Shown piece after piece: positions 43,166 through 52,408 of a DNA stretch of 64,000 bases (positions within the stretch are counted from its first letter, which is position 1; each line of letters begins with the position of its first letter). Source of the DNA: Candidatus Praeruminimicrobium purgamenti (GTDB taxonomy: Bacteria > Elusimicrobiota > Endomicrobiia > Endomicrobiales > Endomicrobiaceae). Below the pieces are notes generated by a model. That model saw only the letters and a list, made by a program, of their open reading frames with translations, was not told the DNA's origin and ran no database searches. Location of the stretch: positions 248,001 to 312,000 of the forward strand of contig JAHDQW010000001.1 in NCBI GenBank assembly GCA_018433585.1, read 5' to 3'. The translations under genes were made by a program, and so were the position numbers.

Positions 43166-44506
43166 ATGAATTATATTCCGGTAAATGAACAAGACAGAAA
43201 AGAGATGCTGGACCGTATAGGCGTAAAAAGCATCGAAGAATTATTGGCTCTTCAGATTCCTGAATCTTTGAGAGCAAAAAAATTAAACCTTCCAGAAGGA
43301 TTATCTGAACAGGAATTGTCTGCGCTGTTTAAAAATTATGCAGGCAAAAATAAGTCGAATTTAGTTTGTTTCAGAGGCGCGGGCGTTTATGACCATTTCG
43401 TTCCTTCTCTTGTAGACGAAATTACGGGAAGATCCGAATTCTCGACGGCATATACTCCTTATCAGGCTGAAGCAAGCCAGGGAACTCTGCAGGCTATTTT
43501 TGAATACCAAAGCATGATATGCGAGCTTACCGGACTTGACTGTGCAAACGCTTCCATGTATGACGGAGCAACTGCCGTTGCCGAAGCCGTATTGCTTGCA
43601 GTAAGAACTTCAAGGAAAAATAAAATTATTATTTCCTCGGGAGTAAATCCCGAATATCTTTCGGTTGTGGAAACTTATACTAAAAATCTCGACGTTGAAA
43701 TCATTAAGATAAAAATTGATGAAAAAACAGGAGCTTTGGATAAAAATGTTTTACAAAGCATGCTTTCTGATGATATAGGTGCAGTTGTTGTTCAGTCTCC
43801 TAATTTTTTTGGAGTTGTGGAAGATATGCTTTCGTTATCGGAAACGGCAAAAAACAAAAATGCTCTTTTTGTGACTATCGTAAATCCGGCTTCTTTGGGT
43901 ATTTTGAAAACTCCTTGCGAATATAATGCCGACATTGCCGCAGGAGAAGGACAGGTTTTCGGCAACCGCATGCATCTAGGCGGGTCAACGTTCGGATTTT
44001 TAGCAGTTAAAAAAGCGTTGGAATGGAAAATACCCGGCAGAGTTGTCGGACAAACTGTTGACAAGAACGGTAAAAGAGGCTTTGTTCTTACTCTCCAGTC
44101 CAGAGAACAACATATCCGCAGAGAAAAAGCTACGTCTAATATCTGTACAAATGCAGCATTAAATGCTTTTGCAGGATGCGTTTATATGGCGTGCCTCGGA
44201 AGCAGCGGCATTAAGGAACTTGCCGAGACAAATATATCAAAGGCCAGATATGCTTTTAACGCAATAAAAAAGCTGGAAGGTTTTGAACCTTTATTTGCAA
44301 ATTCACTGTTTTTTAACGAATTTGTTTTTAAGACGGTAAAAAATGTTAAAAAGATTGAAAAAGCATTGTTAAAAGAAAATATTTTAGGACCTTTAAATCT
44401 CGGCGCTTTTGATAAAAAATATAAAAATTGTTTAATGTTTGCCGTTACTGAAAAAAGGACGAAGCAGGAAATAGATAAATTAACCGATATTTTAAACAGA
44501 GCATAA
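43166..44506 (+). CDS. gcvPA: Glycine dehydrogenase (decarboxylating) subunit 1
   Basis: A 446-residue N-terminal-half subunit of the split P protein. Characteristic segments: FRGAGVYDHFVPSLVDEI, YTPYQAEASQGTLQAIFEYQ (cited in part), ANASMYDGATAVAEA and the late LTLQSREQHIRREKATSNI (cited in part). With subunit 2 and PLP it decarboxylates glycine and passes the aminomethyl group to GcvH. It lies 9 nt after gcvH. Confidence 0.96.
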   Translation: MNYIPVNEQDRKEMLDRIGVKSIEELLALQIPESLRAKKLNLPEGLSEQELSALFKNYAGKNKSNLVCFRGAGVYDHFVPSLVDEITGRSEFSTAYTPYQAEASQGTLQAIFEYQSMICELTGLDCANASMYDGATAVAEAVLLAVRTSRKNKIIISSGVNPEYLSVVETYTKNLDVEIIKIKIDEKTGALDKNVLQSMLSDDIGAVVVQSPNFFGVVEDMLSLSETAKNKNALFVTIVNPASLGILKTPCEYNADIAAGEGQVFGNRMHLGGSTFGFLAVKKALEWKIPGRVVGQTVDKNGKRGFVLTLQSREQHIRREKATSNICTNAALNAFAGCVYMACLGSSGIKELAETNISKARYAFNAIKKLEGFEPLFANSLFFNEFVFKTVKNVKKIEKALLKENILGPLNLGAFDKKYKNCLMFAVTEKRTKQEIDKLTDILNRA

Positions 44507-44508
44507 AA

Positions 44509-45936
44509 ATGAATAAACTTATAAATGAAATCAGATCAAACAGAAACACAGACAGAGTGATAAAATGTGACGTGCCTTTAGATATTGAGATGGATGTCAG
44601 GTACAAAGGACAAAAGAGTACAAATATTCCGAATCTGTCCGAGAATACTTTATTGAGGCATTTTACAAATTTATCAAGAAGGAATTACGCTTTGAGCACA
44701 ACTTTTTATCCGTTGGGTTCATGTACTATGAAATACAATCCTGTAGTTAACGAAAAGATTGCCGCATTTGAAGAGTTTTCTTCTGTACATCCGTACCAGT
44801 CTGAAGAAACTGTACAAGGCAGCCTTGAAATTATGTATGAACTGGAAAAAAGTTTATGCGAAGTTTCCGGAATGGATAACTTTACGTTGCAGCCTGCAGC
44901 CGGAGCGCACGGAGAATATGCAGGTCTTTTAATAATAGCAGGATATTTTAAAAGCATAAAAGAAAAGAGAACGAAAATTATAGTGCCTGATTCTGCGCAC
45001 GGGACAAATCCTGCTTCGGCGGCTCTTGCCGGCTTTGAAATTATTTCATTAAAATCTGACGAAAACGGGATAGTTTCTCCGGAGAATCTTAAAGCAGTTT
45101 TGACAAAAGATGTCGCCTGTATGATGATGACGGTTCCTAATACTCTGGGGGTTTTTGAAAAAAATATTGCCGAGATTTCGGAAATTCTTCATCAAAACGG
45201 TTCTTTGTTGTATTACGACGGAGCAAATTTGAATGCCGTTATGGGAATAGTTAAACCTGCGGACATCGGTTTTGACGTAATGCATATTAATTTACATAAG
45301 ACGTTTGCGACTCCTCACGGCGGCGGCGGTCCGGGAGCAGGTCCTGTCGGGGTAAAGGCTTTTTTAAAGGATTTTCTTCCGGTTCCGGTAATTGTGAAGG
45401 AAAACAATAAATTTAAAATTTCTTTCGGCGACAAAAAAAAGTCAATCGGAAAAATGAAGGCTTTCTTCGGAAATTTTCCTGTCTTGCTTAAAGCTTGCGC
45501 ATATATTAAAGCTTTGGGAGGAGCCGGTTTAAAAGAAGCTTCGGAACAGGCGGTTTTAAACGCAAATTACGTATTATCAAGTTTGAAAGATAAAGTTTCA
45601 ATACCTGCCGGCAGCGTGTGTATGCATGAGTTTGTTCTTTCATCAAAAGGGCATCTTGGCGACGGCGTTAAAACCTTGGATGTAGCAAAAAAACTTCTTG
45701 ATTACGGATATTATGCGCCTACAATTTACTTTCCTTTAATCGTTGAAGAAGCGATGATGATAGAACCTACCGAAACGGAATCAAAGCAGGTTTTGGATGA
45801 ATTTACGGATGTATTATTAAAAATTATTGAAGAATCGGTGTCAAACCCTGAAATTCTTCATAATGCTCCTGTAAACACTTATGTAAGCCGTCTTAATGAA
45901 GTAGAGGCTGCAAGAAAACCTAAATTGCATTGGTAA
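44509..45936 (+). CDS. gcvPB: Glycine dehydrogenase (decarboxylating) subunit 2
   Basis: A 475-residue C-terminal-half subunit that carries PLP on the Lys of NLHKTFATPHGGGGPG. FYPLGSCTMKYNP and QPAAGAHGEYAGLL are also diagnostic. It starts 2 nt after gcvPA. The two-subunit form of the P protein is usual in Firmicutes, Thermotogae and several deep-branching phyla. Confidence 0.96.
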   Translation: MNKLINEIRSNRNTDRVIKCDVPLDIEMDVRYKGQKSTNIPNLSENTLLRHFTNLSRRNYALSTTFYPLGSCTMKYNPVVNEKIAAFEEFSSVHPYQSEETVQGSLEIMYELEKSLCEVSGMDNFTLQPAAGAHGEYAGLLIIAGYFKSIKEKRTKIIVPDSAHGTNPASAALAGFEIISLKSDENGIVSPENLKAVLTKDVACMMMTVPNTLGVFEKNIAEISEILHQNGSLLYYDGANLNAVMGIVKPADIGFDVMHINLHKTFATPHGGGGPGAGPVGVKAFLKDFLPVPVIVKENNKFKISFGDKKKSIGKMKAFFGNFPVLLKACAYIKALGGAGLKEASEQAVLNANYVLSSLKDKVSIPAGSVCMHEFVLSSKGHLGDGVKTLDVAKKLLDYGYYAPTIYFPLIVEEAMMIEPTETESKQVLDEFTDVLLKIIEESVSNPEILHNAPVNTYVSRLNEVEAARKPKLHW

Positions 45937-45960
45937 TTGAATTTTTACAATAAAAAATAA

Positions 45961-45998
45961 AAAAGTCAGGTGGATGAAAATCAGCCTGACTTTTGTTT
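45961..45998 (+). terminator. Terminator of the gcv operon
   Basis: A 10-bp perfect stem (AAAAGTCAGG 45961-45970 with 45985-45994) and a 14-nt loop; the T-run is short and interrupted. Confidence 0.7.
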
Positions 45999-46008
45999 AA
46001 TAAATTTG

Positions 46009-46038
46009 TTGTAGAATGCTGTATATTTTTTGTAGAAT
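46009..46038 (+). promoter_or_regulatory. Possible promoter for the LPS cluster
   Basis: TTGTAG (46009-46014), 18 nt, TAGAAT (46033-46038), 29 nt before the hldD ATG. The sequence TTGTAGAAT occurs twice here, which may simply be a short repeat. Confidence 0.35.
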
Positions 46039-46067
46039 ATAAAACAAAAAATGAAAGAGGTTTTAAT

Positions 46068-47027
46068 ATGATAATACTTACTGGCGGAGCCGGGTTCATC
46101 GGAAGTTGTTTCTTATGGAAACTTAATAAGGAAAAGATAGACGATGTTTTAGTCGTAGACCACCTTGACGACAGTGAAAAATGGAAAAATCTTGTAGGTA
46201 AAAAATATAAAGATTATATCCAGAAACAAGATTTTCTTGAAGCCGTAAAATCAGGTAAAATCAGCAAACCTGAGGCGATAATCCATCTAGGCGCCTGCAG
46301 TTCAACGACAATGACGGATGCAAATTATTATATTCATAATAATTTTGAATACTCAAAAACACTTTCATTATGGGCGATGGAATTAAATATTCCTTTTATT
46401 TATGCATCTTCGGCCGCAACTTACGGTAACGGAGAAAACGGTTATGACGACACTATTGATATAGATAAACTGGCTCCTTTAAATATGTACGGCTATTCAA
46501 AGCAGATGTTTGATTTATGGCTTCTTAGAAATAATTATCTTGGCGAAGTTACCGGAATAAAATTTTTCAATGTCTTCGGACCTAACGAATATCACAAAGG
46601 GTCAATGAAAAGCGTAATATGTAAAAGCTATGACGATGTGGAGCAAAAAGGCATCATGAAATTGTTTAAGTCTTATAAAAAAGAATACGGGCACGGCGAA
46701 CAAAAAAGGGATTTTATATATATTAAAGATGCTGTTGAAGTTATGTGGTTCCTTCTTAATAATCCTGAAAATACAGGTATCTTTAATTTGGGAACTGCAA
46801 AGGCGAGAAGCTGGAATGATATTGCGAATTCTATGTTTGCGGCTGTCGGCAAGAAGTCAAACATAGAATACATTGAAATGCCTGAAATATTGCAGGAAAA
46901 ATATCAGTACTTTACGCAGGCTTCAATGGAAAAAATAATAAAAGCAGGATGCAGGCATAATTTTATGACGCTTGAAGATTCGGTTAAAGATTACTGTTCT
47001 TATTTGAAAAATAAGTCTTATTTATAA
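46068..47027 (+). CDS. hldD: ADP-L-glycero-D-manno-heptose 6-epimerase
   Basis: A 319-residue short-chain NAD(P)-dependent epimerase. The ATG at 46068 was chosen (AGAGG upstream and the Rossmann motif TGGAGFIGS directly after); a TTG at 45993 would add residues that do not fit. ACSSTTMTDANYY and the FNVFGPNEYHKGSMKSV segment are HldD signatures; SSAATYGNG carries the catalytic Ser/Tyr region with YGYSKQMFD. It finishes ADP-heptose for the LPS inner core. First gene of the cluster. Confidence 0.95.
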   Translation: MIILTGGAGFIGSCFLWKLNKEKIDDVLVVDHLDDSEKWKNLVGKKYKDYIQKQDFLEAVKSGKISKPEAIIHLGACSSTTMTDANYYIHNNFEYSKTLSLWAMELNIPFIYASSAATYGNGENGYDDTIDIDKLAPLNMYGYSKQMFDLWLLRNNYLGEVTGIKFFNVFGPNEYHKGSMKSVICKSYDDVEQKGIMKLFKSYKKEYGHGEQKRDFIYIKDAVEVMWFLLNNPENTGIFNLGTAKARSWNDIANSMFAAVGKKSNIEYIEMPEILQEKYQYFTQASMEKIIKAGCRHNFMTLEDSVKDYCSYLKNKSYL

Positions 47028-47041
47028 TTGCGGGGAAAAAA

Positions 47042-48025
47042 ATGAAATTAGCAGACATAGTTCAAAAGTTGTCTAAGCAGTCTGTTTTGGTAGTCGGCGA
47101 TACGATGGTAGATAAATTTATATGGGGAAAAGTTTCAAGAATTTCTCCCGAAGCGCCTGTTCCTGTTGTTGAAATTTCAAACGAAACAGAAACTTTAGGC
47201 GGAGCCGGCAATGTCGCAAGCAACATAACTTCTTTGGGAGCATCCTCTTATCTTGTTACTGTTATCGGTGATGATAACGACGGTAAAAACATGAAGGATA
47301 TGCTGGAAAGAAAAAATATCAATACTGATTTTGTCGTTGTAGATAAAAACCGCCCTACCACAATAAAAACAAGGATTATAGCTTCTCATCAGCAGGTGGT
47401 AAGAGTTGATAAAGAAATAAAAGGTTCTTTTTCCGGAGGCACGGAAGTAAATATTTTAAAAAACATTGAAAAAGTTATGGAAAAAGTCAACGGCGTAATA
47501 ATTTCTGATTATGCAAAAGGCGTTGTCAGCGAAAAAATTTTAAAAAAGATAATAGCGCTGGCGAAAGAAAAAAATATTCCTGTCACTGTTGACCCTAAAA
47601 TAGAAAATTTTAAAAAATATAAACATATTACATGCATGACTCCTAATACAAAAGAAGCAATAGAAGGAATGAATGCAAAAAATATTTCCACTGATGAAGA
47701 TATAGCGATGCTGGGCAATAAAATTTTAAAAACTTTGAAGTCCGAATCTGTCCTGATAACCAGGGGAGAAAAAGGAATGACGATAATCGAAAAAAACAAT
47801 AAAATAACTCATATTCCGACAAGAGCAAAAGAAGTTTATGATGTAACCGGCGCAGGTGATACTGTTATTGCGACTATGACTTTGGCGTTGTCGGCAAAAG
47901 TAGATTTGGTAACTTCGTCGGAAATCGCGAATTTTGCGGCGGGTATTGTCGTCGGTAAAGTAGGCACGGCAACCGTAACTCAGAAAGAACTTATACAGGC
48001 AATAGAGGATTTTAACAGAAAATGA
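47042..48025 (+). CDS. hldE1: D-glycero-beta-D-manno-heptose-7-phosphate kinase (kinase domain only)
   Basis: A 327-residue ribokinase-family protein. VVGDTMVDKFIWGKVSRISPEAPVPVVE (only in part: GDTMVDKF, SPEAPVPV) and GGAGNVASNI fit RfaE domain I; VTGAGDTVIATMTL holds the catalytic Asp. It phosphorylates heptose-7-phosphate. The C-terminal adenylyltransferase domain of E. coli HldE is absent and must be separate; gmhA and gmhB are also not in the window. Coupled to kdsB by 4 nt. Confidence 0.94.
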   Translation: MKLADIVQKLSKQSVLVVGDTMVDKFIWGKVSRISPEAPVPVVEISNETETLGGAGNVASNITSLGASSYLVTVIGDDNDGKNMKDMLERKNINTDFVVVDKNRPTTIKTRIIASHQQVVRVDKEIKGSFSGGTEVNILKNIEKVMEKVNGVIISDYAKGVVSEKILKKIIALAKEKNIPVTVDPKIENFKKYKHITCMTPNTKEAIEGMNAKNISTDEDIAMLGNKILKTLKSESVLITRGEKGMTIIEKNNKITHIPTRAKEVYDVTGAGDTVIATMTLALSAKVDLVTSSEIANFAAGIVVGKVGTATVTQKELIQAIEDFNRK

Positions 48026-48750
48026 AAACGGCCGTAGTTATTCCTGCAAGATATGCATCGTCAAGGTTTCCCGGTAAACCGTTGTTCGTTATAAAGAACA
48101 AACCGTTGATTTTGCATGTGGCTGATAAAGTTGCAAAATGTAAAAACGTTGATTGTGTAGCCGTGGCAACGGATGATAAAAGAATTTTTGACGTTGTCAA
48201 AGAGGCAGGATACAGCGTTTTTATGACTCCTGAAAATTTAAAAAGCGGAACGGACAGAGTAGCTTATGTCGCTCAAAAATATTTGAAGGCAATTGATGTT
48301 TTCATCAATGTTCAGGGTGACGAGCCTTTAATTGATGCCAAGTTAGTTGAACAAATGATTGATCAGTTTAAAACTGATAAGAAAATTGAATATATTACCG
48401 CAGCTTACAAAATGAAACCGTCCGATGACGTTTCTAATCCGAATACGGTTAAGGTTATTTTTGATAAAGACATGTATGCAGTATATTTTTCAAGGCTGCC
48501 GATACCTTATCTCAGGGATAAAGGGAAAAATAAAATTGATTACTACAAACATATAGGAGTTTACGGCTACAGAAAGAATTTTGTAATTGATTTTTCCAAA
48601 ATGAAACAAACTGATTTGGAAAAAGCGGAATCGCTGGAACAGTTAAGGGCTTTGGAAAACGGCAAAAAAATAAAAATTGTAATGTCGGCTAAAGATTTAC
48701 AGGATGTAAATGTCTTTGAAGATATTGCTAAAGTGGAAAAAAAATTATAA
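48022..48750 (+). CDS. kdsB: 3-deoxy-manno-octulosonate cytidylyltransferase
   Basis: A 242-residue CMP-Kdo synthetase: VVIPARYASSRFPGKPL at the N-terminus, the ATDDKRI and SGTDRVAY segments and FINVQGDEPLI. It activates Kdo with CTP for transfer to lipid A. The start overlaps hldE1 (ATGA). Confidence 0.96.
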   Translation: MKTAVVIPARYASSRFPGKPLFVIKNKPLILHVADKVAKCKNVDCVAVATDDKRIFDVVKEAGYSVFMTPENLKSGTDRVAYVAQKYLKAIDVFINVQGDEPLIDAKLVEQMIDQFKTDKKIEYITAAYKMKPSDDVSNPNTVKVIFDKDMYAVYFSRLPIPYLRDKGKNKIDYYKHIGVYGYRKNFVIDFSKMKQTDLEKAESLEQLRALENGKKIKIVMSAKDLQDVNVFEDIAKVEKKL

Positions 48751-48756
48751 TAAAAG

Positions 48757-48765
48757 TGGTATAAT
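48757..48765 (+). promoter_or_regulatory. Extended -10 promoter directly ahead of kdsA
   Basis: TGGTATAAT is a perfect extended -10 (TGnTATAAT). Only 6 nt separate it from the kdsA ATG, predicting a leaderless transcript. No -35 match is evident. Confidence 0.45.
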
Positions 48766-48771
48766 ATTAAT

Positions 48772-49602
48772 ATGAAAAATAATGAAATAAAAATTAATGA
48801 AAAAATTACCATATCAAATAATCTTCCTTTATCCGTTATTGCCGGACCGTGTATTATAGAGAGCAAAGCTAAAGCATTTTCAACAGCGGAGAATTTGAAA
48901 AATATTTGTTCCGAATTAAAAGTAAATTTTATTTTTAAGGCTTCTTACGATAAAGCGAACAGATCTTCAATAGATTCGTTCAGAGGTCCTGGTCTTGAAA
49001 AAGGCTTGGAAATTTTGTCTTATATAAAAAATACTTTGAAAGTTCCTGTCATTACGGACGTACACTGCGCTTATGATGTCAAAAAAGTCGCTGAAGTTGC
49101 AGATTTTATACAAATACCTGCTTTTTTATGCAGACAAACTGACTTGATAATAGCCTGTGCAAAGACAAATCTTCCTGTTAACGTAAAAAAAGGTCAGTTT
49201 CTTGCCCCTGAAGACACGCTGCAGATAATTAATAAAATAAAAGCTTGCAAAAACAATAAAATTTCTTTGACCGAAAGAGGTTCGAGTTTCGGGTACAGAA
49301 ATTTAATCGTTGATTTCAGATCAATTGAAATAATGAAAAATTTCGGATATCCGGTGATATTTGATGCTACCCACAGCGTTCAAAAGCCGGGAGGATTCGG
49401 CACTTCAAGCGGAGGAGACAGACAGTTTGTTTTCCCTTTGGCAAAGGCTGCCGCCGCAGTAGGAATAGCGGCTCTTTTTGTTGAGGTTCATCCTAATCCG
49501 GATAAAGCTCTTTCGGACGGGGCTAACAGCATAGATTTTAAAATGTTTAAAAATATCTTGCAGGAAGTTGTTAAAATAGATAGGATTATCAAGAAAAAAT
49601 AA
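48772..49602 (+). CDS. kdsA: 3-deoxy-8-phosphooctulonate synthase
   Basis: A 276-residue Kdo-8-phosphate synthase that condenses PEP with arabinose-5-phosphate. LSVIAGPCIIESKA, KASYDKANRSS, FRGPGLEKGL, VITDVHCAYD, and the DATHSVQKPGG motif are diagnostic. The Asn of KANRSS plus the CIIES Cys suggest checking metal dependence, as Cys at that position is found in metal-dependent enzymes, but this was not resolved. It is 21 nt from kdsB with a possible internal promoter. Confidence 0.96.
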   Translation: MKNNEIKINEKITISNNLPLSVIAGPCIIESKAKAFSTAENLKNICSELKVNFIFKASYDKANRSSIDSFRGPGLEKGLEILSYIKNTLKVPVITDVHCAYDVKKVAEVADFIQIPAFLCRQTDLIIACAKTNLPVNVKKGQFLAPEDTLQIINKIKACKNNKISLTERGSSFGYRNLIVDFRSIEIMKNFGYPVIFDATHSVQKPGGFGTSSGGDRQFVFPLAKAAAAVGIAALFVEVHPNPDKALSDGANSIDFKMFKNILQEVVKIDRIIKKK

Positions 49603-49603
49603 C

Positions 49604-49795
49604 ATGTCTAAAAACAAAAAAGAACATACATGGATGCCTTCTTTAAAGTGGATGGGAAAAACGCTGATAATAATATACGTTTTGATTATAGCCGCTTTCT
49701 TTTCTTTCAATATTCTGCTGAAACCTTATATGAGAAATATTCCTGTTGAATTGACTCCTTGGCTTGATAAAGCAGCTTCAGCGGAGAATAAATGA
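49604..49795 (+). CDS. Small single-pass membrane protein in the Kdo cluster
   Basis: A 63-residue protein: a basic N-terminus with two Trp (HTWMPSLKWMGK), one membrane helix at ~20-40, and a short periplasmic tail. The gene starts 1 nt after kdsA and overlaps kdsC by 4 nt, so it is coupled on both sides. I recognise no family. Its position suggests it helps lipid A/Kdo assembly, as inference only. Confidence 0.7.
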   Translation: MSKNKKEHTWMPSLKWMGKTLIIIYVLIIAAFFSFNILLKPYMRNIPVELTPWLDKAASAENK

Positions 49796-50322
49796 AAAAA
49801 TATTCAAAACAACTTCTTTCGGATGCAAAAAAGATAAAATTAATCGCCACTGACATAGACGGCGTTTTAACTGCCGGAGAAGTAATACTTTTAGAAAATA
49901 ATGAAGAAATAAAAATATGGAATGTCAAAGACAGATTGGGTTCGACTTTGTTAAGAACGCATCTGCCTGATGTCAAGGTCGCATGGATAACCGGCAGACA
50001 GTCAAAACAGGTTTCTTTGAGGGCAAAAGAATTATCTGTCGATTATTTGATCCAGTCGTGTAAAAATAAAAAAGAAGCTCTTGTGAAAATTGCAAATGAT
50101 TTGGAAATAGATTTTTCAAAGATTTTATATATAGGCGATGATATTATAGATATAAGCGCCCTTAAGTATTCGGGTATTTCTTTTTGTCCCAAAGATGCTT
50201 CTGACGATGTGAAAAAATGTTCAAAATATATTTCACAGTATGACGGCGGAAAAGGCGTGTTCAGAGAAGCATGCGAGATATTGCTGAAAGCCAATAATCT
50301 TTGGAAAGAAATAATCGGTTAA
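49792..50322 (+). CDS. kdsC: 3-deoxy-manno-octulosonate-8-phosphatase
   Basis: A 176-residue HAD phosphatase of the KdsC type: the nucleophile motif ATDIDGVLTAG, WITGRQSKQV, and the metal motif YIGDDIID. It removes phosphate from the KdsA product. The length matches the cap-less, tetrameric family. Confidence 0.95.
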   Translation: MKKYSKQLLSDAKKIKLIATDIDGVLTAGEVILLENNEEIKIWNVKDRLGSTLLRTHLPDVKVAWITGRQSKQVSLRAKELSVDYLIQSCKNKKEALVKIANDLEIDFSKILYIGDDIIDISALKYSGISFCPKDASDDVKKCSKYISQYDGGKGVFREACEILLKANNLWKEIIG

Positions 50323-50327
50323 CAATT

Positions 50328-51230
50328 ATGAAAAAATATATAAGGAAATGTTATTTTTACGGGGCATATATCTTTTCTAAGCTTGTTTTAGTGCTGCCTT
50401 ATAAGTTTGCGGTCGGCAAATTAGCTGAATTTTTGGGTGCAGCGGCTTATTATCTTGTAGCAGATGCAAGAAAAAGAGCAAGAAAAAACTTAACGTTATG
50501 TTTTCCTGAAAAAAGCAAAGACGAAATAGAATGCATTATTAAAAAAATTTTTAAATATCAGGCAAAAAATTTTTTTGAACTGCTTAATTTTCCGAAATTG
50601 GATAAAAGTTTTTTTCATTCTGTGGCTTCAATGTCGCAAAAAGATATAGAAATATATAAAAAGGCTCTTTCAAAAAACAAAGGACTTTTAATCGCAAGCG
50701 CGCATTTTGGGAATTGGGAAATGCTTGCATCCGGAGTTGCTGCTGAAAATTTTCCTGTAAACGTTATTGCAAAGAGAATTTATATTGAAGAATTAAATCA
50801 AATGCTGGTTTCTTACAGAAGCTCAAAAAATGTGAATGTAATTTTAAGGTCTGAGAGAGATACGGCAAGAAAAATGCTGAAAGCTTTGAAGAATAATGAA
50901 ATTATAGCTATGCTTATAGACCAAGACACATCGGTACAGAGCGTATTTGTCGATTTTTTCGGTATGCCGGCTTCCACTCCTTCAGGACTTGCTACGATAG
51001 CTTTGAAAACAGGAACGCCCGTTATTATGACTGTAAGTAAAAGACTTCCCGGCGATACTCATGTTTTTATAGTAAGCGAAGAAATAGAACCTGATAAAAC
51101 AACGGATAATTTTGAGCAGGATGTTATAAATTTTACGGCTAAAGTCACAAAATACATAGAAAAATGCATAAAAGAAAATCCTGAACAATGGGTGTGGTTT
51201 CATGAAAGATGGAAAACTAAAAAAGTATAA
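50328..51230 (+). CDS. lpxL: Lipid A lauroyl/myristoyl acyltransferase family protein (LpxL/HtrB)
   Basis: A 300-residue membrane-associated acyltransferase. The ATG at 50328, 5 nt after the kdsC stop, was preferred to an upstream frame start inside kdsC. The catalytic HX4E is in ASAHFGNWEML. DARKRARKNLTLCFPEKS and the late EQWVWFHERWK are typical. It adds a secondary acyl chain to Kdo-lipid IVA. The 3' end overlaps lptC by 29 nt. Confidence 0.93.
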   Translation: MKKYIRKCYFYGAYIFSKLVLVLPYKFAVGKLAEFLGAAAYYLVADARKRARKNLTLCFPEKSKDEIECIIKKIFKYQAKNFFELLNFPKLDKSFFHSVASMSQKDIEIYKKALSKNKGLLIASAHFGNWEMLASGVAAENFPVNVIAKRIYIEELNQMLVSYRSSKNVNVILRSERDTARKMLKALKNNEIIAMLIDQDTSVQSVFVDFFGMPASTPSGLATIALKTGTPVIMTVSKRLPGDTHVFIVSEEIEPDKTTDNFEQDVINFTAKVTKYIEKCIKENPEQWVWFHERWKTKKV

Positions 51231-51747
51231 GTACGTTTTGATTCTTTTTTCATTTACGGTTATGTTGTCTTTTTCTTCCTGTCTGGAGGAAGATGCCGCA
51301 ATTGAGGAAACTCCTCCTACGACAGAGCAAACTATAGAAAATTTTGTAATTACGGAAACGCAGGGCGGAAAAATCAAAACGATACTTGAAGCCGAGTCTG
51401 CGATAATAGACGATGAACAAAAAAAAGCTTATCTGACTCTGCCTAAAGTTAAATTTTACGAGAACGGTAAATATACTTCAATTCTTATTTCGGAATCGGG
51501 AGAGATTGATTTAAATACTAATAATATAAAAGCTCTCGGAAAGTGCACCGTGGATACCGTGAGAAATGAATATTTGCAGACAAGAGACGTTTCTTATGAT
51601 TCAAAAAAGAAAATTATTTCATCCGACAGCGATATCAAAATTACGAGAGGAGAAGACGTAGTCTACGGCAGAGGTTTTGAATCGGATACTGATTTAAATA
51701 ATATTATCATTAAAAAGCAAAGGGCTATCATTGATTCGAAAAATTAG
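51202..51747 (+). CDS. lptC: LPS export protein LptC
   Basis: A 181-residue protein. The N-terminal hydrophobic segment ends in a lipobox-like LSFSSC at ~22-27, so it may be a lipoprotein rather than a helix-anchored LptC. The remainder is the beta-jellyroll (GGKIKTILEAESAIIDDE, AYLTLPKVKFY). It passes LPS from LptB2FG to LptA. Its start lies within the end of lpxL, and it overlaps lptA by 17 nt. Confidence 0.85.
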   Translation: MKDGKLKKYKYVLILFSFTVMLSFSSCLEEDAAIEETPPTTEQTIENFVITETQGGKIKTILEAESAIIDDEQKKAYLTLPKVKFYENGKYTSILISESGEIDLNTNNIKALGKCTVDTVRNEYLQTRDVSYDSKKKIISSDSDIKITRGEDVVYGRGFESDTDLNNIIIKKQRAIIDSKN

Positions 51748-52408
51748 TTTTACGTTTATATTTTTTATGTTAGTTTCTTTTTCTTTTGCTCAAGTAAAAG
51801 AAAAAACTGTAATTACCGGCGATATTATGAAGATTAAAAAATCAGGTGAAAAAACAATTGTTGAAGGCAATGCGACTATTGCAAGAGGATCAAATACGGT
51901 AACTTCTGATAAAATGACATATTACAAGAATAATTCCAATGTAGACGCTAAAGGAAATGTGAAGTTTTATGTCCGCGACGAGGACGGAAGTACGATAAAG
52001 GCGTTGTCTCAGGAAGCAGTCTATAATACTGATAATTCAAGCGGACAATTATGGGGTGGAAGACCGGTTATACAATATAATCTTAAAAATTCGACGGATA
52101 CGGTATATCTTTTTGCCGATAAAGTTTATCTTCACAATGATTTTGAATATGCGGATGCCGAAGGCAGCGTTGAAATAATTTCTTCCTCCGGAACAATTAC
52201 GTCGGATAATGCTTTGCTTGATAAAAAAACAAAATCTTTGTTTATGCATAAAAATTTAAAAAAACCGCAGGTAAACGCTTACCAAAAAGACAAAGAAGCT
52301 GAATTTACTGCTGATGAAATATCTTTATTTTATGATAATAAAACTATCCAGATGAATAAAAATGTTGAAGGTAAAATTACAATGGATACCTTAGAGGTGA
52401 AACAATGA
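51731..52408 (+). CDS. lptA: LPS transport periplasmic protein LptA
   Basis: A 225-residue OstA-family protein. The start is taken as TTG at 51731, because only this gives a complete signal peptide (MIRKISFTFIFFM to SFAQ); the next in-frame ATG at 51767 would lose its basic N-region. The OstA repeats are TVITGDIMKIKKSGEKTIVEG (cited in part), ARGSNTVTSDKMTYY and a later EYADAEGSVEI. It bridges the periplasm between LptC and LptD. Overlaps lptB by 4 nt. Confidence 0.88.
   Translation: MIRKISFTFIFFMLVSFSFAQVKEKTVITGDIMKIKKSGEKTIVEGNATIARGSNTVTSDKMTYYKNNSNVDAKGNVKFYVRDEDGSTIKALSQEAVYNTDNSSGQLWGGRPVIQYNLKNSTDTVYLFADKVYLHNDFEYADAEGSVEIISSSGTITSDNALLDKKTKSLFMHKNLKKPQVNAYQKDKEAEFTADEISLFYDNKTIQMNKNVEGKITMDTLEVKQ

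Noticed and set aside
45993-46067. N-terminal extension of hldD
   Set aside because: The extra 25 residues start at TTG within the gcv terminator and precede the Rossmann motif with no family match; the ATG at 46068 has a ribosome site.
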